A DNA stretch of 64,000 nucleotides from Kitasatospora sp. GAS204B (GCF_029892155.1 NZ_JARZAG010000004.1:124001-188000), one strand, 5' to 3'. Positions 47,227 through 57,688 are shown, numbered from the stretch's first letter. Notes: generated by a model from the sequence alone, not told the origin. Translations and numbers: made by a program.

Positions 47227-47622
47227 ATGAGCGACACCGAGGCCGGCACCCCGGCCCCCCAGGCGGACGGCCAGGCCGAGGGCCCGACCGTCATCGTCGG
47301 CACCACCGCGGGCACCGTCTCCGTCGAGGACCTCACCGAGGCCCTGATGGACGTGGTCGACCCCGAGCTGGGCATCGACGTGGTCAACCTTGGCCTGATC
47401 TACGGCATCCACATCGACGAGTCCGACGTCGCCACCATCGACATGACGCTCACCTCGGCGGCCTGCCCGCTGACCGACGTCATCGAGGACCAGGCGAAGA
47501 CGGCGACCGACGGCCTGGTCCAGGATCTGCGGATCAACTGGGTCTGGATGCCGCCGTGGGGCCCGGACAAGATCACCGACGACGGGCGCGAGCAGCTGCG
47601 GGCGTTGGGGTTCAACGTCTGA
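47227..47622 (+). CDS. sufT: SufT-like (DUF59/MIP18) cluster maturation factor
   Basis: 131 residues from the ATG at 47227 (a TTG at 47221 is also open with GAGGA closer to the usual spacing). The DUF59 core 'DLTEALMDVVDPELGIDVVNLGLIYGI' and the conserved Cys in 'TLTSAACPLTDVIED' are intact, with 'WMPPWGPDKIT' at the end. The family helps deliver Fe-S clusters to some targets. Last gene of the suf operon. Confidence 0.92.
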   Translation: MSDTEAGTPAPQADGQAEGPTVIVGTTAGTVSVEDLTEALMDVVDPELGIDVVNLGLIYGIHIDESDVATIDMTLTSAACPLTDVIEDQAKTATDGLVQDLRINWVWMPPWGPDKITDDGREQLRALGFNV

Positions 47623-47633
47623 CAGCCGTCAAC

Positions 47634-47683
47634 CCGCTGCCGCGTGGATCGCTCCTTTGAGGGGAGCTGCCATGCGGCAGCGG
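47634..47683 (+). terminator. Terminator of the suf operon
   Basis: CCGCTGCCGCGTGG (47634-47647) pairs with CCATGCGGCAGCGG (47670-47683) with one G-U pair in the forward RNA; an inner GCTCC/GGAGC stem extends it. It begins 12 nt after the last suf stop. Confidence 0.85.
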
Positions 47684-47738
47684 CGTCTCTGCGTACTCTG
47701 GGCGATGCTGGGCTTGCGACCGTGGAGGGAGTGCCGAG

Positions 47739-48398
47739 GTGTCTGTGGCTGCGATCGCGCATTACATGCTGCCCGACTCCCCGTATGCGATGTGGGCGCG
47801 GGGCGAGCTGGCCGATTATCTGCACCTGCCGAATGACGGCACGCGGGTGGAGGTGATCGGAGGGGAGATGTTCGTGTCACCTGCGCCTGCCTTCGCGCAC
47901 GCCGGAATCATCGCGACTATCCAGCGGGTGATCGACGGTCGGGGATTCGTCGACCCTCAGTTCCCCTGGCGGAGCATGCAGGTGCTTGGCCTCGACATGG
48001 TCGAGCTCGGTGACGGTTATATTCCTGACCTGCTCGTTTTCCACGCGGACACCGAGACCAGAGCCTGGTCGGAAGGCGCCAGGTTTCTCACTCCCGACCA
48101 GGTTGAGCTGGTCGTCGAAGTGACGTCGAAGTCGAACGCACACAACGATCGTGAGCCGGTGGTCGGGCGTCGGGCCCTTGGTACCAAGTGGAGTGGTTAC
48201 GCCCGCGCAGGGGTGGCGCATCATCTGCTGGTCGACCGGGATCCGAAGCGGTCGCGGGTCACCCTCTATGGGAGTCCGGATCGCTTCGCCGGGCGCTACG
48301 AAGAGTTGCAGGCCTGGAAGTTCGGCGACGTGGTGCGACTGCCGGAGCCCTTCGGCTTCGAGTTCCGCACCGAACTCTGGCGCCCCTGGTCCGACTGA
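47739..48398 (+). CDS. Uma2-family putative restriction endonuclease
   Basis: 219 residues, GTG at 47739 after GGAGGGAG. The PD-(D/E)xK core of Uma2 proteins is visible: Asp in 'DGYIPDLLVFHAD' and 'ELVVEVTSKS' (ExK-like region), with 'GTRVEVIGGEMFVSPAP' at the front and 'YARAGVAHHLLVDRD' after it. Streptomycetes carry many paralogues whose DNA targets and roles are unknown. Codons use more A/T than the neighbouring suf genes (for example 'GGTTATATTCCT'), consistent with a mobile family. No methylase is nearby. Confidence 0.85.
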   Translation: MSVAAIAHYMLPDSPYAMWARGELADYLHLPNDGTRVEVIGGEMFVSPAPAFAHAGIIATIQRVIDGRGFVDPQFPWRSMQVLGLDMVELGDGYIPDLLVFHADTETRAWSEGARFLTPDQVELVVEVTSKSNAHNDREPVVGRRALGTKWSGYARAGVAHHLLVDRDPKRSRVTLYGSPDRFAGRYEELQAWKFGDVVRLPEPFGFEFRTELWRPWSD

Positions 48399-48406
48399 AT
48401 TCGGGC

Positions 48407-48613
48407 TCAGTCGGCTGCGTCCGAGGTGAGGTGTGCAACGACCCGGTCGACGTGGGCAGCGCGGTCACGTAGCAATTCGGTGCTGATCAGCACCTGGTGG
48501 TCGGTGGCGAGCGGGCGGAACAGCGGGCCGGCGACGGGGACCGCGATGATGTGCAGGTGGAACTCGCCGAGACTGGTGCGCCGCTGGAGTGCGTTGACGG
48601 CGTCCGTCATCAT
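48407..48613 (-). CDS. Small ORF B, unknown function
   Basis: 68 residues; two ATG codons in a row (48613, 48610), the first overlapping the TGA of the upstream small ORF as ATGA. No membrane segment; central part 'EFHLHIIAVPVAGPLFRPLATDHQVLISTELLRDRAAHVDRVVAHL' looks like a small alpha/beta domain. Codon use is plausible for this genome. Not recognised. It converges with the Uma2 gene, 8 nt away. Confidence 0.5.
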   Translation of the reverse strand: MMTDAVNALQRRTSLGEFHLHIIAVPVAGPLFRPLATDHQVLISTELLRDRAAHVDRVVAHLTSDAAD

Positions 48614-48726
48614 GTGGGGTCCACCGGGTCGGCGAAGCCGAGTGCGTCGCGGACGGCGAGCGCGCGGGCCGCGTCCTGGGTGAAGTCCAGAGTGATAGAC
48701 CACGGTATGCCGGAACGGCTGTGCAT
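48610..48726 (-). CDS. Small ORF A, unknown function
   Basis: 38 residues, ATG at 48726 with an excellent GAGGAGGG ribosome-binding site 6 nt upstream, which is the main reason to believe it. Sequence 'MHSRSGIPWSITLDFTQDAA' and 'RALAVRDALGFADPVDPT'. Its TGA overlaps the start of small ORF B. Could be a leader peptide or an antitoxin-sized protein; nothing identifies it. Confidence 0.5.
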   Translation of the reverse strand: MHSRSGIPWSITLDFTQDAARALAVRDALGFADPVDPT

Positions 48727-48796
48727 ACGGTGCCCTCCTCGCGTCAGGGTTCTTCGATGGTGGCACCATTCTGATGGCCCGTCAGGCGAACGCCAC

Positions 48797-48824
48797 GGCC
48801 CGGACACCGTCGGGCGTCCGGGCC
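48797..48824 (-). terminator. Terminator of the MFS gene
   Basis: GGCCCGGAC (48797-48805) and GTCCGGGCC (48816-48824) are exact reverse complements; in reverse-strand RNA the stem gains a U-G and an A-U pair. It lies 34 nt beyond the MFS stop. Confidence 0.65.
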
Positions 48825-48857
48825 ATGTGCTGTTCCGGGCTCGGCGTCGCGGCGGCC

Positions 48858-50180
48858 CTAACCCCGCCGCAGCACCGCCCCCGCGAGCCCCAGGCAGGCC
48901 GCTGCCGCGATCACCGCGAAGCCGCTGACGGCCGGGAGCAGGCCGTAGTGCTGGGAGAGGGCGCCGACCGCCACGATGGGCAGGGAGCTGCCGAGGTAGA
49001 CGATCACCCAGAGGGTGCTCATCTCGCTCGCGCGGCGGGCCGGGTTCATGGCGGCCACCGCCGTGGTGAAGAGGGAGCGGAAGGCGATGCCCTGGCAGGC
49101 GCCGCCCAGCACGCTGCCGGCGAAGAGCAGGGCCGGTTGGTGGGCGTACTCGGCGGTGACGACCAGGGCGAGGCCGAGGGCGAGGCCGGTCATGCCCAGG
49201 GCGATGAAACGGCGGTCACGGGTGGGTGGGACGAGCAGCTGGGCCAGTGCGGAGGAGCCCAGCAGCAGGGCGGCGACCACGGCGCCGACCATCCGGGAGT
49301 GGGTGTGCAGCAGGCCGGCCGAGAAGGCGGGGGCCAGGCTCAGGTAGACCCCGAAGACGGCGTACGAGACGAAGCCGGCGCCCGCCGCGAGCAGGAAGGT
49401 GCGGCGGCCCTGGGCGGGCAGCGCGAGGCGGCGCGGGCGCAGGTGGAGCGGGGCGGTGACGCGCGGCGGGGCGTCGGCCGGGCGGCGGGCGCCGGGCATC
49501 CGGGGGTGCACCAGCGCCAGCGGCACGCAGAGCACCAGCAGCGCGACGGCGTGCGCCAGGAACGGGGTGAGCAACGGGTGCGAGCCGCCGGCCAGCGAGG
49601 CGCCGACCACCGGGCCGAGCGCCACGCCGCCCGCCGAGCAGGCCAGGGTGAGCTTGGCCGCCAGCGTCGGGTGGTCCGGCAGCAGGTCGCCGAGGGCCGC
49701 GCCGGCGGCGCCGGTGGCCAGGGCGACGGCGATGCCCTGCACGGCCCGTCCGGCGGCCAGCTGGCCGAAGGAGTTGGCGGTGGCGAAGAGCGCGTCCCCG
49801 CTGGCGGCCAGGCAGACGGCGGGCAGGATCAGCGCGCGCCGCCCGAGCAGGTCGGACCAGTGGCCGACCGCGGCCAGCACCGGGACCAGCGCGAAGACGT
49901 AGACGGTGAAGAGCAGCGTGGTGTCGAAGGCGGTCAGGCCCAGGCGCTGCTGCAGCAGGGGGTAGACCGGGGTGGCCAGGTTGGCCCCGATCAGGAGCAG
50001 GAGCAGGGCGGCGGCACAGAGGCCGACGCGGACGCCGCGCAGCGCGTTCCAGCGGCTGACGGCGGCCAGCTGGAGCTGGGTCCGTGGTGCGAGCTCCAGG
50101 GGGAGCAGGGCCTCCGAGAGCCGGTGCCCGGGGCGCTGCACGAGGGGCAGGCCGGAACCGGCGGGGGAGAGGTCCGCCAT
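48858..50180 (-). CDS. Major facilitator superfamily exporter
   Basis: 440 residues from the ATG at 50180 (AGGAGA 8-9 nt upstream). About twelve hydrophobic segments; an MFS motif A-like 'GHWSDLLGRRALIL' follows the second segment and 'GRAVQGIAVALATGAAGAALGDLLP' lies in the fourth-fifth. A cytoplasmic N-terminal stretch of about 50 residues is longer than average. Substrate unknown; the closest style is a drug or metabolite exporter. No regulator gene adjoins it, although the upstream region has inverted repeats. Confidence 0.85.
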   Translation of the reverse strand: MADLSPAGSGLPLVQRPGHRLSEALLPLELAPRTQLQLAAVSRWNALRGVRVGLCAAALLLLLIGANLATPVYPLLQQRLGLTAFDTTLLFTVYVFALVPVLAAVGHWSDLLGRRALILPAVCLAASGDALFATANSFGQLAAGRAVQGIAVALATGAAGAALGDLLPDHPTLAAKLTLACSAGGVALGPVVGASLAGGSHPLLTPFLAHAVALLVLCVPLALVHPRMPGARRPADAPPRVTAPLHLRPRRLALPAQGRRTFLLAAGAGFVSYAVFGVYLSLAPAFSAGLLHTHSRMVGAVVAALLLGSSALAQLLVPPTRDRRFIALGMTGLALGLALVVTAEYAHQPALLFAGSVLGGACQGIAFRSLFTTAVAAMNPARRASEMSTLWVIVYLGSSLPIVAVGALSQHYGLLPAVSGFAVIAAAACLGLAGAVLRRG

Positions 50181-50511
50181 GGCAGGGGTCTCCTGTGTGG
50201 CCGGGCGCCACCGCGGGTCGGCGTGGCATGCCGACGCGCCCGTCCGGTGGCGCTGTGGTGGTGGCCGTGGGTGCGGGAGGACCGTGGTGGAGCGGGGTGA
50301 GCTGAACAGAGCTGGGCGGCATTGCCCAGGCGTGACCGCGCGCGGGGTGTGCACGGGGTCGAAAGGAAGGATACGGGGTGGTGCGGTACCGGCGTGCACG
50401 GGTGGCACGCGCCCCCCGCAGGAGGGGCGCTGCCGAGGCAACGGCCGATACGCTGATCGCAGAGTGTGCAGAGTGTGCAGAACCCGATCCTTCGCTAGGA
50501 GCTCGCGCCTG
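50181..50511. other. Intergenic region between the MFS gene and the 542-residue unknown
   Basis: 331 bp with the two divergent promoters. Inverted repeats include GTCGGC-N7-GCCGAC (about 50217-50235) and CTGGGC-N6-GCCCAG (about 50312-50329), possible operators. TACGCT (50449-50454) may be the -10 for the forward gene; AGAGTGTGC is repeated in tandem just after it (50461-50478). Confidence 0.5.
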
Positions 50512-52140
50512 ATGGCCGGACGACGTCGTAAGAACCCTGACCACCCGTCGGTGACCGGGCCGGACGCGCTGCCCGGCAACGAGGGTCTGCTGCCGGCCGA
50601 CTTCGAGCTGGCCGACCTCTACGGCGCGCACGGATCGGACGCGGAGGAGGACCTGGACGACCTCTCGGTCATGGTCCCGCCGGTGCGGCTGCTGCCGGAG
50701 GCGGAGCTGGCGGCGGCCGCGCTGGCCGTGCCGCTGATCGAGCGGGCGGTGCGGCTGGCCCGATGGAGCGCGCCCACCCGTCCGGTGGACGAGCTGGGCG
50801 ACCTGCTGGACGAGGACCGCGAGGCGGCCGCCCGGTTCCTCGACCTGGCACCGGCCGAGGGCGAGGTCGCCGAGGAGGCGGTGCTGGAGGCGATGCGGGT
50901 CTGGTCGCTGGCCAGTGACCTGGAGCTGGTGCTGGTCGCGCACGACGAGGCCGGCAACCGCGCGGCGGGCCCGAGCAGCGAGCTGGCCCCGGTGGAGGCC
51001 GGCGATCCGGAGTCGGTGCTGGAGCTGTGGCTGGCGGCCGCCGATCTGATCGCCGAGCTGGCGGTGGAGATCGAGCCGCTGGACGCCGAGCCGGACGCGG
51101 GCGAGGAGGCCGACGACGCGCGGGCCGAGGAGCTGCTGGCCCAGTACGAGGAGGTCCAGGAAGAGGCCGCCGAGCTGCTGGACGAGGCGCTCCAGGTGCT
51201 CTACGAGGCCACCGCGTTCGCCGAGCCGGGGCAGGAGACGGTGCCGCTCGGCGTGCTGGCCGCGCTGCTGGTGGTCCCCGACGGCGAGGAGCCGGACGAG
51301 GAGATGCTCGGCGACATCACCGATGTGATGGTCGCCCTGGACCCGATGCTCGCCGACCTGGCCGAGATCGGGTTGCTGGAGTACCAGCCGATCGACCCGG
51401 AACTCTTCGACGAGGAGGAGGCCGGGTCCGAGCAGGCGCCGCAGGACACCGAGCGGGCCCTGGACGAGGCCGAGGCCGCCCGGTTCGGCCTGGTCAAGCT
51501 GACCCCGCTGGGCCAGTACGGGATCCGCCAGTGGCTGCTCGACGAGGGCTACGAGGCGCCGTTGATCGGCGAGCTGGCCACCGGCGACGCCGTCGCGCTG
51601 CTGCAGGGCATCGCCGAGGCCGGCAACGTGCTGCCCGAGCAGGAGATCCGGGTCTGGCTGGCGGACCGCGAGCCGCTGGCCGCCGCCCGCGAGCTGCTGG
51701 ACGCCGCGCGTGGCGAGGACCGCACCGCGCCGCTGCGCCGGATGCTCGCCCAGCTGGCCCTGACCGAGCTGGGCGAGGCGGCCGAGCCGGCCGCCCGCGA
51801 GGTGCTGGACGACGCGGAGCTGGGCGGTGGCGCGCGAGCCTGGCTAGTCTCGCGCGGGGCCGCCGACGTGCCCGCGCCGAGCCGCACGATGGTGCTGTGG
51901 ACCACCGTGGACACCTTCGCCGCCCAGCTGCTGGACAGCGAGGGCGACGCCGAGGTGTTGCGCGAGCTGATCTCCGGGATGCCGGTGACCGACAACCCGG
52001 CGAGCTTCTTCGGCGAGCTGTGGCGGGTCGAGCACCCGTACACCGCTCAGGTGCTGGAGTCGGTCGGCGAGCTGCACCTGGACCGTCAGGTGGCCAAGGA
52101 GGCCCGCAAGGCGGCCTTCAAGGCGCGGTCACGGCAGTAG
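50512..52140 (+). CDS. Large acidic protein of unknown function
   Basis: 542 residues from the ATG at 50512 (AGGAG 10 nt upstream); the frame is open far upstream but the basic start 'MAGRRRKNPDHPSVTGPDALPGNEGLLP' fits the ribosome-binding site. Apart from that basic start the protein is very rich in Asp, Glu, Ala and Leu and looks mostly helical; no membrane segment or known motif. The middle third (about 190-330) has long acidic helices ('EEVQEEAAELLDEALQVLYE'), the C-terminal third resembles helical repeats. I recall similar conserved hypothetical proteins in streptomycetes but no function. Its 3' end overlaps the convergent SRPBCC gene by 12 nt. Confidence 0.75.
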   Translation: MAGRRRKNPDHPSVTGPDALPGNEGLLPADFELADLYGAHGSDAEEDLDDLSVMVPPVRLLPEAELAAAALAVPLIERAVRLARWSAPTRPVDELGDLLDEDREAAARFLDLAPAEGEVAEEAVLEAMRVWSLASDLELVLVAHDEAGNRAAGPSSELAPVEAGDPESVLELWLAAADLIAELAVEIEPLDAEPDAGEEADDARAEELLAQYEEVQEEAAELLDEALQVLYEATAFAEPGQETVPLGVLAALLVVPDGEEPDEEMLGDITDVMVALDPMLADLAEIGLLEYQPIDPELFDEEEAGSEQAPQDTERALDEAEAARFGLVKLTPLGQYGIRQWLLDEGYEAPLIGELATGDAVALLQGIAEAGNVLPEQEIRVWLADREPLAAARELLDAARGEDRTAPLRRMLAQLALTELGEAAEPAAREVLDDAELGGGARAWLVSRGAADVPAPSRTMVLWTTVDTFAAQLLDSEGDAEVLRELISGMPVTDNPASFFGELWRVEHPYTAQVLESVGELHLDRQVAKEARKAAFKARSRQ

Positions 52141-52614
52141 CCGGGCGGGCAGCGGCCCGGCGGACAGGTGGCGGCGCAGTCCGCGCCGCCCCGAGCGCAT
52201 CATCAGCGCGTGGTTGGCCAGGAAGACCGGCCGCCCGGGCAGCGCGAGGAGCCGCATCAGCGGCTTGCCGCCGCGCACCTGCTCCTCGAAGACGGCCAGG
52301 CTGGCCCCGGGACCGTCCGGCGTGACGGTCCACCGGGACCAGCCGGCCAGATCGCCGGTCAGCTCCGCCTCCAGTACCCCGCCCTGCCCGGCACCCCGTT
52401 CCTCCTGCCGCCGCTCCCGGGCGGTCAGCACCAGCTCGTAGGGCAGCACCGAGCGGATCCGCAGCCGCCCGCTGCTGCCGTCCAGCCGCTGGACCTGGCG
52501 CACCTGCGGCCACCAGCGCGGATAGCCCTCGACGTCGCGCAGCGCCCGGAAGACCGCGTCGGGCGGCGCGGGCAGTCGCCAACTGGTGGTCAGGTGGTAC
52601 TGGTTGAAGTCCAT
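52129..52614 (-). CDS. SRPBCC (START-like) domain protein
   Basis: 161 residues, ATG at 52614. The polyketide-cyclase/START-like helix-grip fold is suggested by 'YHLTTSWRLPAPPDAVFRALRDVEGYPRWWPQVRQVQRLDG', 'GRLRIRSVLPYELVLTARE', and the long C-terminal helix 'MRLLALPGRPVFLANHALMMRSGRRGLRRHL'. The family binds hydrophobic ligands; the ligand here is unknown. The last 12 nt overlap the 3' end of the convergent gene. Confidence 0.82.
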   Translation of the reverse strand: MDFNQYHLTTSWRLPAPPDAVFRALRDVEGYPRWWPQVRQVQRLDGSSGRLRIRSVLPYELVLTARERRQEERGAGQGGVLEAELTGDLAGWSRWTVTPDGPGASLAVFEEQVRGGKPLMRLLALPGRPVFLANHALMMRSGRRGLRRHLSAGPLPARLLP

Positions 52615-52923
52615 ACCGCCGATGATGCGGCCACGGCGGCTCGGGCGGCCCGAGCGGCTCGCGCCGCCCGGTTTCGGTGCACGGGAACCGGCCGCCACCG
52701 TTCGGTCGTCATACGGCCAAGCGTAGGCAGGGGCACCCGACAACATAGGCCCGATCCGCGCGTGGCGGGCCCGGAGCGGGTATCTGCCAACCGTACGAGG
52801 GAAGCTGATGGCCCAGCAGGTAGCGCGCACGTATCGTGGGCGAACGCGGCCGACCGGGCGGGCGACTCCCGTCCGCGGGTGGCCGCGGACCGAACGACGG
52901 CGAGGCCCGGGGGTGCGGCGAAG
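52615..52923. other. Intergenic region between the SRPBCC gene and the 404-residue unknown
   Basis: 309 bp. Contains GCTCGGG-CGG-CCCGAGC (52639-52655), an inverted repeat 25 nt upstream of the SRPBCC start, and TATCGT near 52831-52836 as a weak -10 candidate for the forward gene. No gene is supported. Confidence 0.5.
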
Positions 52924-54138
52924 GTGACGATCGGCAGCGGGAGCTGGGCCGCGGAACCGGGTGACACGGCCATGCCACTGCGGACCGAGGCGGGGCCCGG
53001 GCCCGGCGAATGCCTGGCGGACGAGGAGTACTTCGGGCAGCAGGAGCGCCATGTCCGGCAGGTCTTCGGGGAGTTGGACTTCCCGGTGTACGGCGTGGAC
53101 CGGGCCGGGCGCGGCGCCCGCGGCATCGCCCCCGAGCCCGGCGCGCACGCCGACAGCGACGCGATGAGCGGCTACGAGACGCACAACGGCGAGATCACCT
53201 GGATCGAGCTGCGCTCCGGTGACTGGACCTCGCTGGAGGGCCCGTACGTCACCGTGCGCACCTACCAGCCGGGGGTGGAGCGTTACGCGCCGCTGCCCGA
53301 GTTGGAGGAACTGGTCGAGCGCGAGCGGGACCGGATCTACGAGCAGCTCGGCATCGACGAGGGCGACTGCCCGGGGCGGGTCCGCGCGCTGCGCGAGTGG
53401 ATCAGCGTGGCGGGCGAGCCGACGGCCGTGCAGATCCACGAGGAGAGCGGGGCCGGCAGCGGTCCGGCCGCCCGGGCCCGCACGGTCTGGGCCGGGCGGC
53501 TGCTGGTCTACGGCTCGGTGGTGCTGGTCTGCGGTCGCGGGATCGCGCCCGCGGACATCGAGTTGGACCAGCTGGACGGCGCCGGCCACGAGCGCTTCAC
53601 GGTCGGCCGCACCGAGCTGCTGCGCGGGGTGGCCGCGCGCCGCCGCCGGCGCCTGGCCCAGCTCCAGCGCAGCCACCTGGCGCTCAGCGGCCTGGACGCG
53701 CACCGGGCGCTGCTGGAGTTCAGCGTCGAGCGCACGCTGGCCCACCGGGCGCACCGGCTCTCCCGCGGCCGCACCCGGATGCCGCGCCGGCTGCGGGTCG
53801 CCGAGCCGCCCGAGCAGTGGGAGGCCGCGGTCCGCCAGCAGATGCACTACGCCTGCGAGAGTCGCACCGAGGCCTGCGCGGCGATCGGCTCGATGGTCGG
53901 CCACCTGCTGCTGCTCGCCGAGCGGACCGAGTGGCTGATCGGCAGCGCGCAGGGACGGGCCGCGCTGGAGGAGGTGATCCGCTACACGGCGTTCGCCAGC
54001 CAGGTGCCGAGCCTGCCCGCGCAGCGGGCCTGGGAGGAGCTGAGCCGCCGGCGGACGGGCGCGGCCGAGGAGGTGGAGTGCGCCGAGCAGGCGTGGCTGG
54101 CGGCCTGGGAGCAGTGGCGCAGGGAGCGCGGGCGCTGA
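52924..54138 (+). CDS. Conserved protein of unknown function
   Basis: 404 residues from the GTG at 52924; an ATG at 52972 would shorten it by 16. Two parts: an N-terminal alpha/beta-looking region (about 1-215, 'HNGEITWIELRSGDWTSLEGPYVTVRTYQPG' and 'GRLLVYGSVVLVCGRGIAPADIELDQL') and a basic, helical C-terminal half ('ARRRRRLAQLQRSHLALSG', 'RAHRLSRGRTRMPRRLRVAEPPEQWEAAVRQQMHYA'). No catalytic motif or membrane segment is evident. It lies between the SRPBCC gene and the putR-like gene, 37 nt from the latter's end (convergent). Confidence 0.7.
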   Translation: MTIGSGSWAAEPGDTAMPLRTEAGPGPGECLADEEYFGQQERHVRQVFGELDFPVYGVDRAGRGARGIAPEPGAHADSDAMSGYETHNGEITWIELRSGDWTSLEGPYVTVRTYQPGVERYAPLPELEELVERERDRIYEQLGIDEGDCPGRVRALREWISVAGEPTAVQIHEESGAGSGPAARARTVWAGRLLVYGSVVLVCGRGIAPADIELDQLDGAGHERFTVGRTELLRGVAARRRRRLAQLQRSHLALSGLDAHRALLEFSVERTLAHRAHRLSRGRTRMPRRLRVAEPPEQWEAAVRQQMHYACESRTEACAAIGSMVGHLLLLAERTEWLIGSAQGRAALEEVIRYTAFASQVPSLPAQRAWEELSRRRTGAAEEVECAEQAWLAAWEQWRRERGR

Positions 54139-54175
54139 GTAGACAGGGGTGCAGCCGCCCGGGCCAACGCCCCCG

Positions 54176-55795
54176 TCAGCTCGGCTCGTTCGGCTCCTCG
54201 GACGGCAGGCGCAGCTGGAGCATCGCCAGCAGCCGCTGCTGCGGCTGGGCCAGGTCGATCCCGGTCAACTGCTCGGCCCGCCGCACCCGGTAGCGCAGCG
54301 TGTTGGGGTGGATGTGCAGCGCCTGCGCCGCCACCCGCACCTCGCCCAGCGCGTCCAGCCAGGCCAGCACCGACTCGGCCAGCCGGGTGCCGTGCCGGGC
54401 GTCGTACGCGGTGAGCGCCGCCAGCCGCGGATCGCGCAGCGCCGGCCGCTCCTGGAGCAGCGCGAGCACCTCGCTGACCAGCACCTCCGCCTGCACGTCG
54501 ATCAGCGCGGCCACCTCGGGCACCACCCCGCCGCGCCCCATCGCGTCCAGGATCCGGTCCGCCTGGGCCCGGGAGGCGGGCACCGCCGCCAGGCCGTGCA
54601 CGGTGCTGCCGATCGCGGCCCGCAGCGCGATGCCCAGGTGGTCGCGGGCCGCGTCGACCACCTCCTGGGCCCAGTCCCGCACGGTGGTCATCGGCAGGTT
54701 GGCCGGCAGTTCGGGCAGCAGCACGTAGACCCGGCTGTCGATCGGCGCGAGCAGCGCGCCCCGGTGCCGGGCGGCGGTGTGCACCGAGATCAGGCCGGTC
54801 ACCTCGGTGCGGCTCAGGTCGGCGCCGACTGCCGCGTAGGCGAGCACGGTGGCCGGGCGGTGCTGGTGCAGGCCCAGGTGGGTGGCCAGCGACTGGGGTC
54901 CGGTGCTGCCTTCGAGCAGGCCGGTGAGCAGGGTCCGGGTCAGCCGGACGTCGGCCGACAGCTCGCGGCGGCGCCGCATCAGTTGGGCCGCCGCCACCCG
55001 GGCCGCGCCGACCAGCGCCTGCTCGGCCTGCGGGGCGAGCGGCTGCGAGCCCTCCTGGACCCAGATCGTGCCCAACGGCTGGGCGCCGGCCCTGATCCCG
55101 ATCGCCAGCCGGCGGCGCAGGCCGAGCTCGGGGTGCGGCTCGACCGCGATCACGCTGTCCGAGCTGCGCAGGTGCTGGAAGATGCCCCACTCGCGGAGCT
55201 TGGACAGGTACGGCTCGGGCCCCTGCCAGCCCAGGATGGACAGCCGCCGCAGGTCGTCCACCTCGTCCGAGTCGGCCGACCGGGAGTAGGCCAGCACCCG
55301 GCTGGAGGTGTCCTCGATCGAGACGATCCCGCCGGTCAGCACGGCGGTGGTCTGGGCCAGTGCGAAGAGGTCGCCGACGCCGCCGGCCCCCGAGCCGGCC
55401 TCGGTGCTCTCCGGCAGGTCCGGGCCGTTGATCACCGCGCGGGCCAGCGCGTCCAGTTGCTCCCAGCGGGTCTCGCTGCGCACCGAGAGCAGCGCCACGC
55501 CCGCCTCGGTGGCCGCCTCGCGCAGGGCGTCGGCCTGGCCCGGGGCGTCCAGCTTGACGGCGACGGCCGCCGCCTTGGCCCGTCCGGCGGCGCGCAGCGC
55601 GGGCAGCGCGGCGCGGCCGCGGGCGCCGATGGCCAGCACCAGCTCGCCGGGGTTGGCGGTGGCCGGGTCCTCGGGGTCGAGGATCGCCACCTCGCGCACC
55701 GGGACGTCCAGGCCGGCGGGCGCGGCCTGCAGCTCGACCAGGGGCTCGCCCAGCGACATGAGCAGTTGACGGAGCGGGAGGCCGGTGGTGCTCAT
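54176..55795 (-). CDS. PucR-family regulator, probable proline-catabolism activator PutR
   Basis: 539 residues. Layout of the PucR family: N-terminal PucR-type domain, a central GGDEF-like region (about 310-420) and a C-terminal helix-turn-helix 'VRVAAQALHIHPNTLRYRVRRAEQLTGIDL' (about 487-516). It diverges from pruA-putB across 209 bp; in streptomycetes a regulator of this type at this place controls proline use, so the assignment rests on family plus position. ATG at 55795. Confidence 0.85.
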   Translation of the reverse strand: MSTTGLPLRQLLMSLGEPLVELQAAPAGLDVPVREVAILDPEDPATANPGELVLAIGARGRAALPALRAAGRAKAAAVAVKLDAPGQADALREAATEAGVALLSVRSETRWEQLDALARAVINGPDLPESTEAGSGAGGVGDLFALAQTTAVLTGGIVSIEDTSSRVLAYSRSADSDEVDDLRRLSILGWQGPEPYLSKLREWGIFQHLRSSDSVIAVEPHPELGLRRRLAIGIRAGAQPLGTIWVQEGSQPLAPQAEQALVGAARVAAAQLMRRRRELSADVRLTRTLLTGLLEGSTGPQSLATHLGLHQHRPATVLAYAAVGADLSRTEVTGLISVHTAARHRGALLAPIDSRVYVLLPELPANLPMTTVRDWAQEVVDAARDHLGIALRAAIGSTVHGLAAVPASRAQADRILDAMGRGGVVPEVAALIDVQAEVLVSEVLALLQERPALRDPRLAALTAYDARHGTRLAESVLAWLDALGEVRVAAQALHIHPNTLRYRVRRAEQLTGIDLAQPQQRLLAMLQLRLPSEEPNEPS

Positions 55796-56004
55796 CCGGG
55801 GCCTCCTCGGGTTCGTGTTGCCGGGCGTGCGGCTCGTGCTGCCGGACGTACTGCGTGATGTTCATCCACTCGGACAATGCCGTACGGATGACTTTAGCCG
55901 CCTGGCCAACCATGCGGGCCCGGCTCGAGCCTTAACGTTCCTTCATGGCCCGCGTGTGACCCCCGCACTGGCCACCCCCACGACTCGAAGGAGAGCGCGC
56001 GCTC
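55796..56004. promoter_or_regulatory. Divergent control region of the proline genes
   Basis: 209 bp between the PucR-type gene and pruA. A TCATCC (55862-55867) and GGATGA (55886-55891) inverted repeat lies near the middle and may be a regulator site. The pruA ribosome-binding site AAGGAGAG is at about 55989-55996. Promoter hexamers were not resolved. Confidence 0.45.
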
Positions 56005-57633
<1,629 letters not shown>

Positions 57634-57657
57634 CGGTCCATCAGATCCATCCTTCCC

Positions 57658-57688
57658 GGGGCGGCGGCCCACCCTCAGCCGCCGCCCC
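57658..57688 (+). terminator. Hairpin between pruA and putB
   Basis: GGGGCGGCGGC (57658-57668) and GCCGCCGCCCC (57678-57688) are exact reverse complements around 9 nt, 25 nt after pruA, followed by a pyrimidine-rich run. It may lower read-through into putB. Confidence 0.65.
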
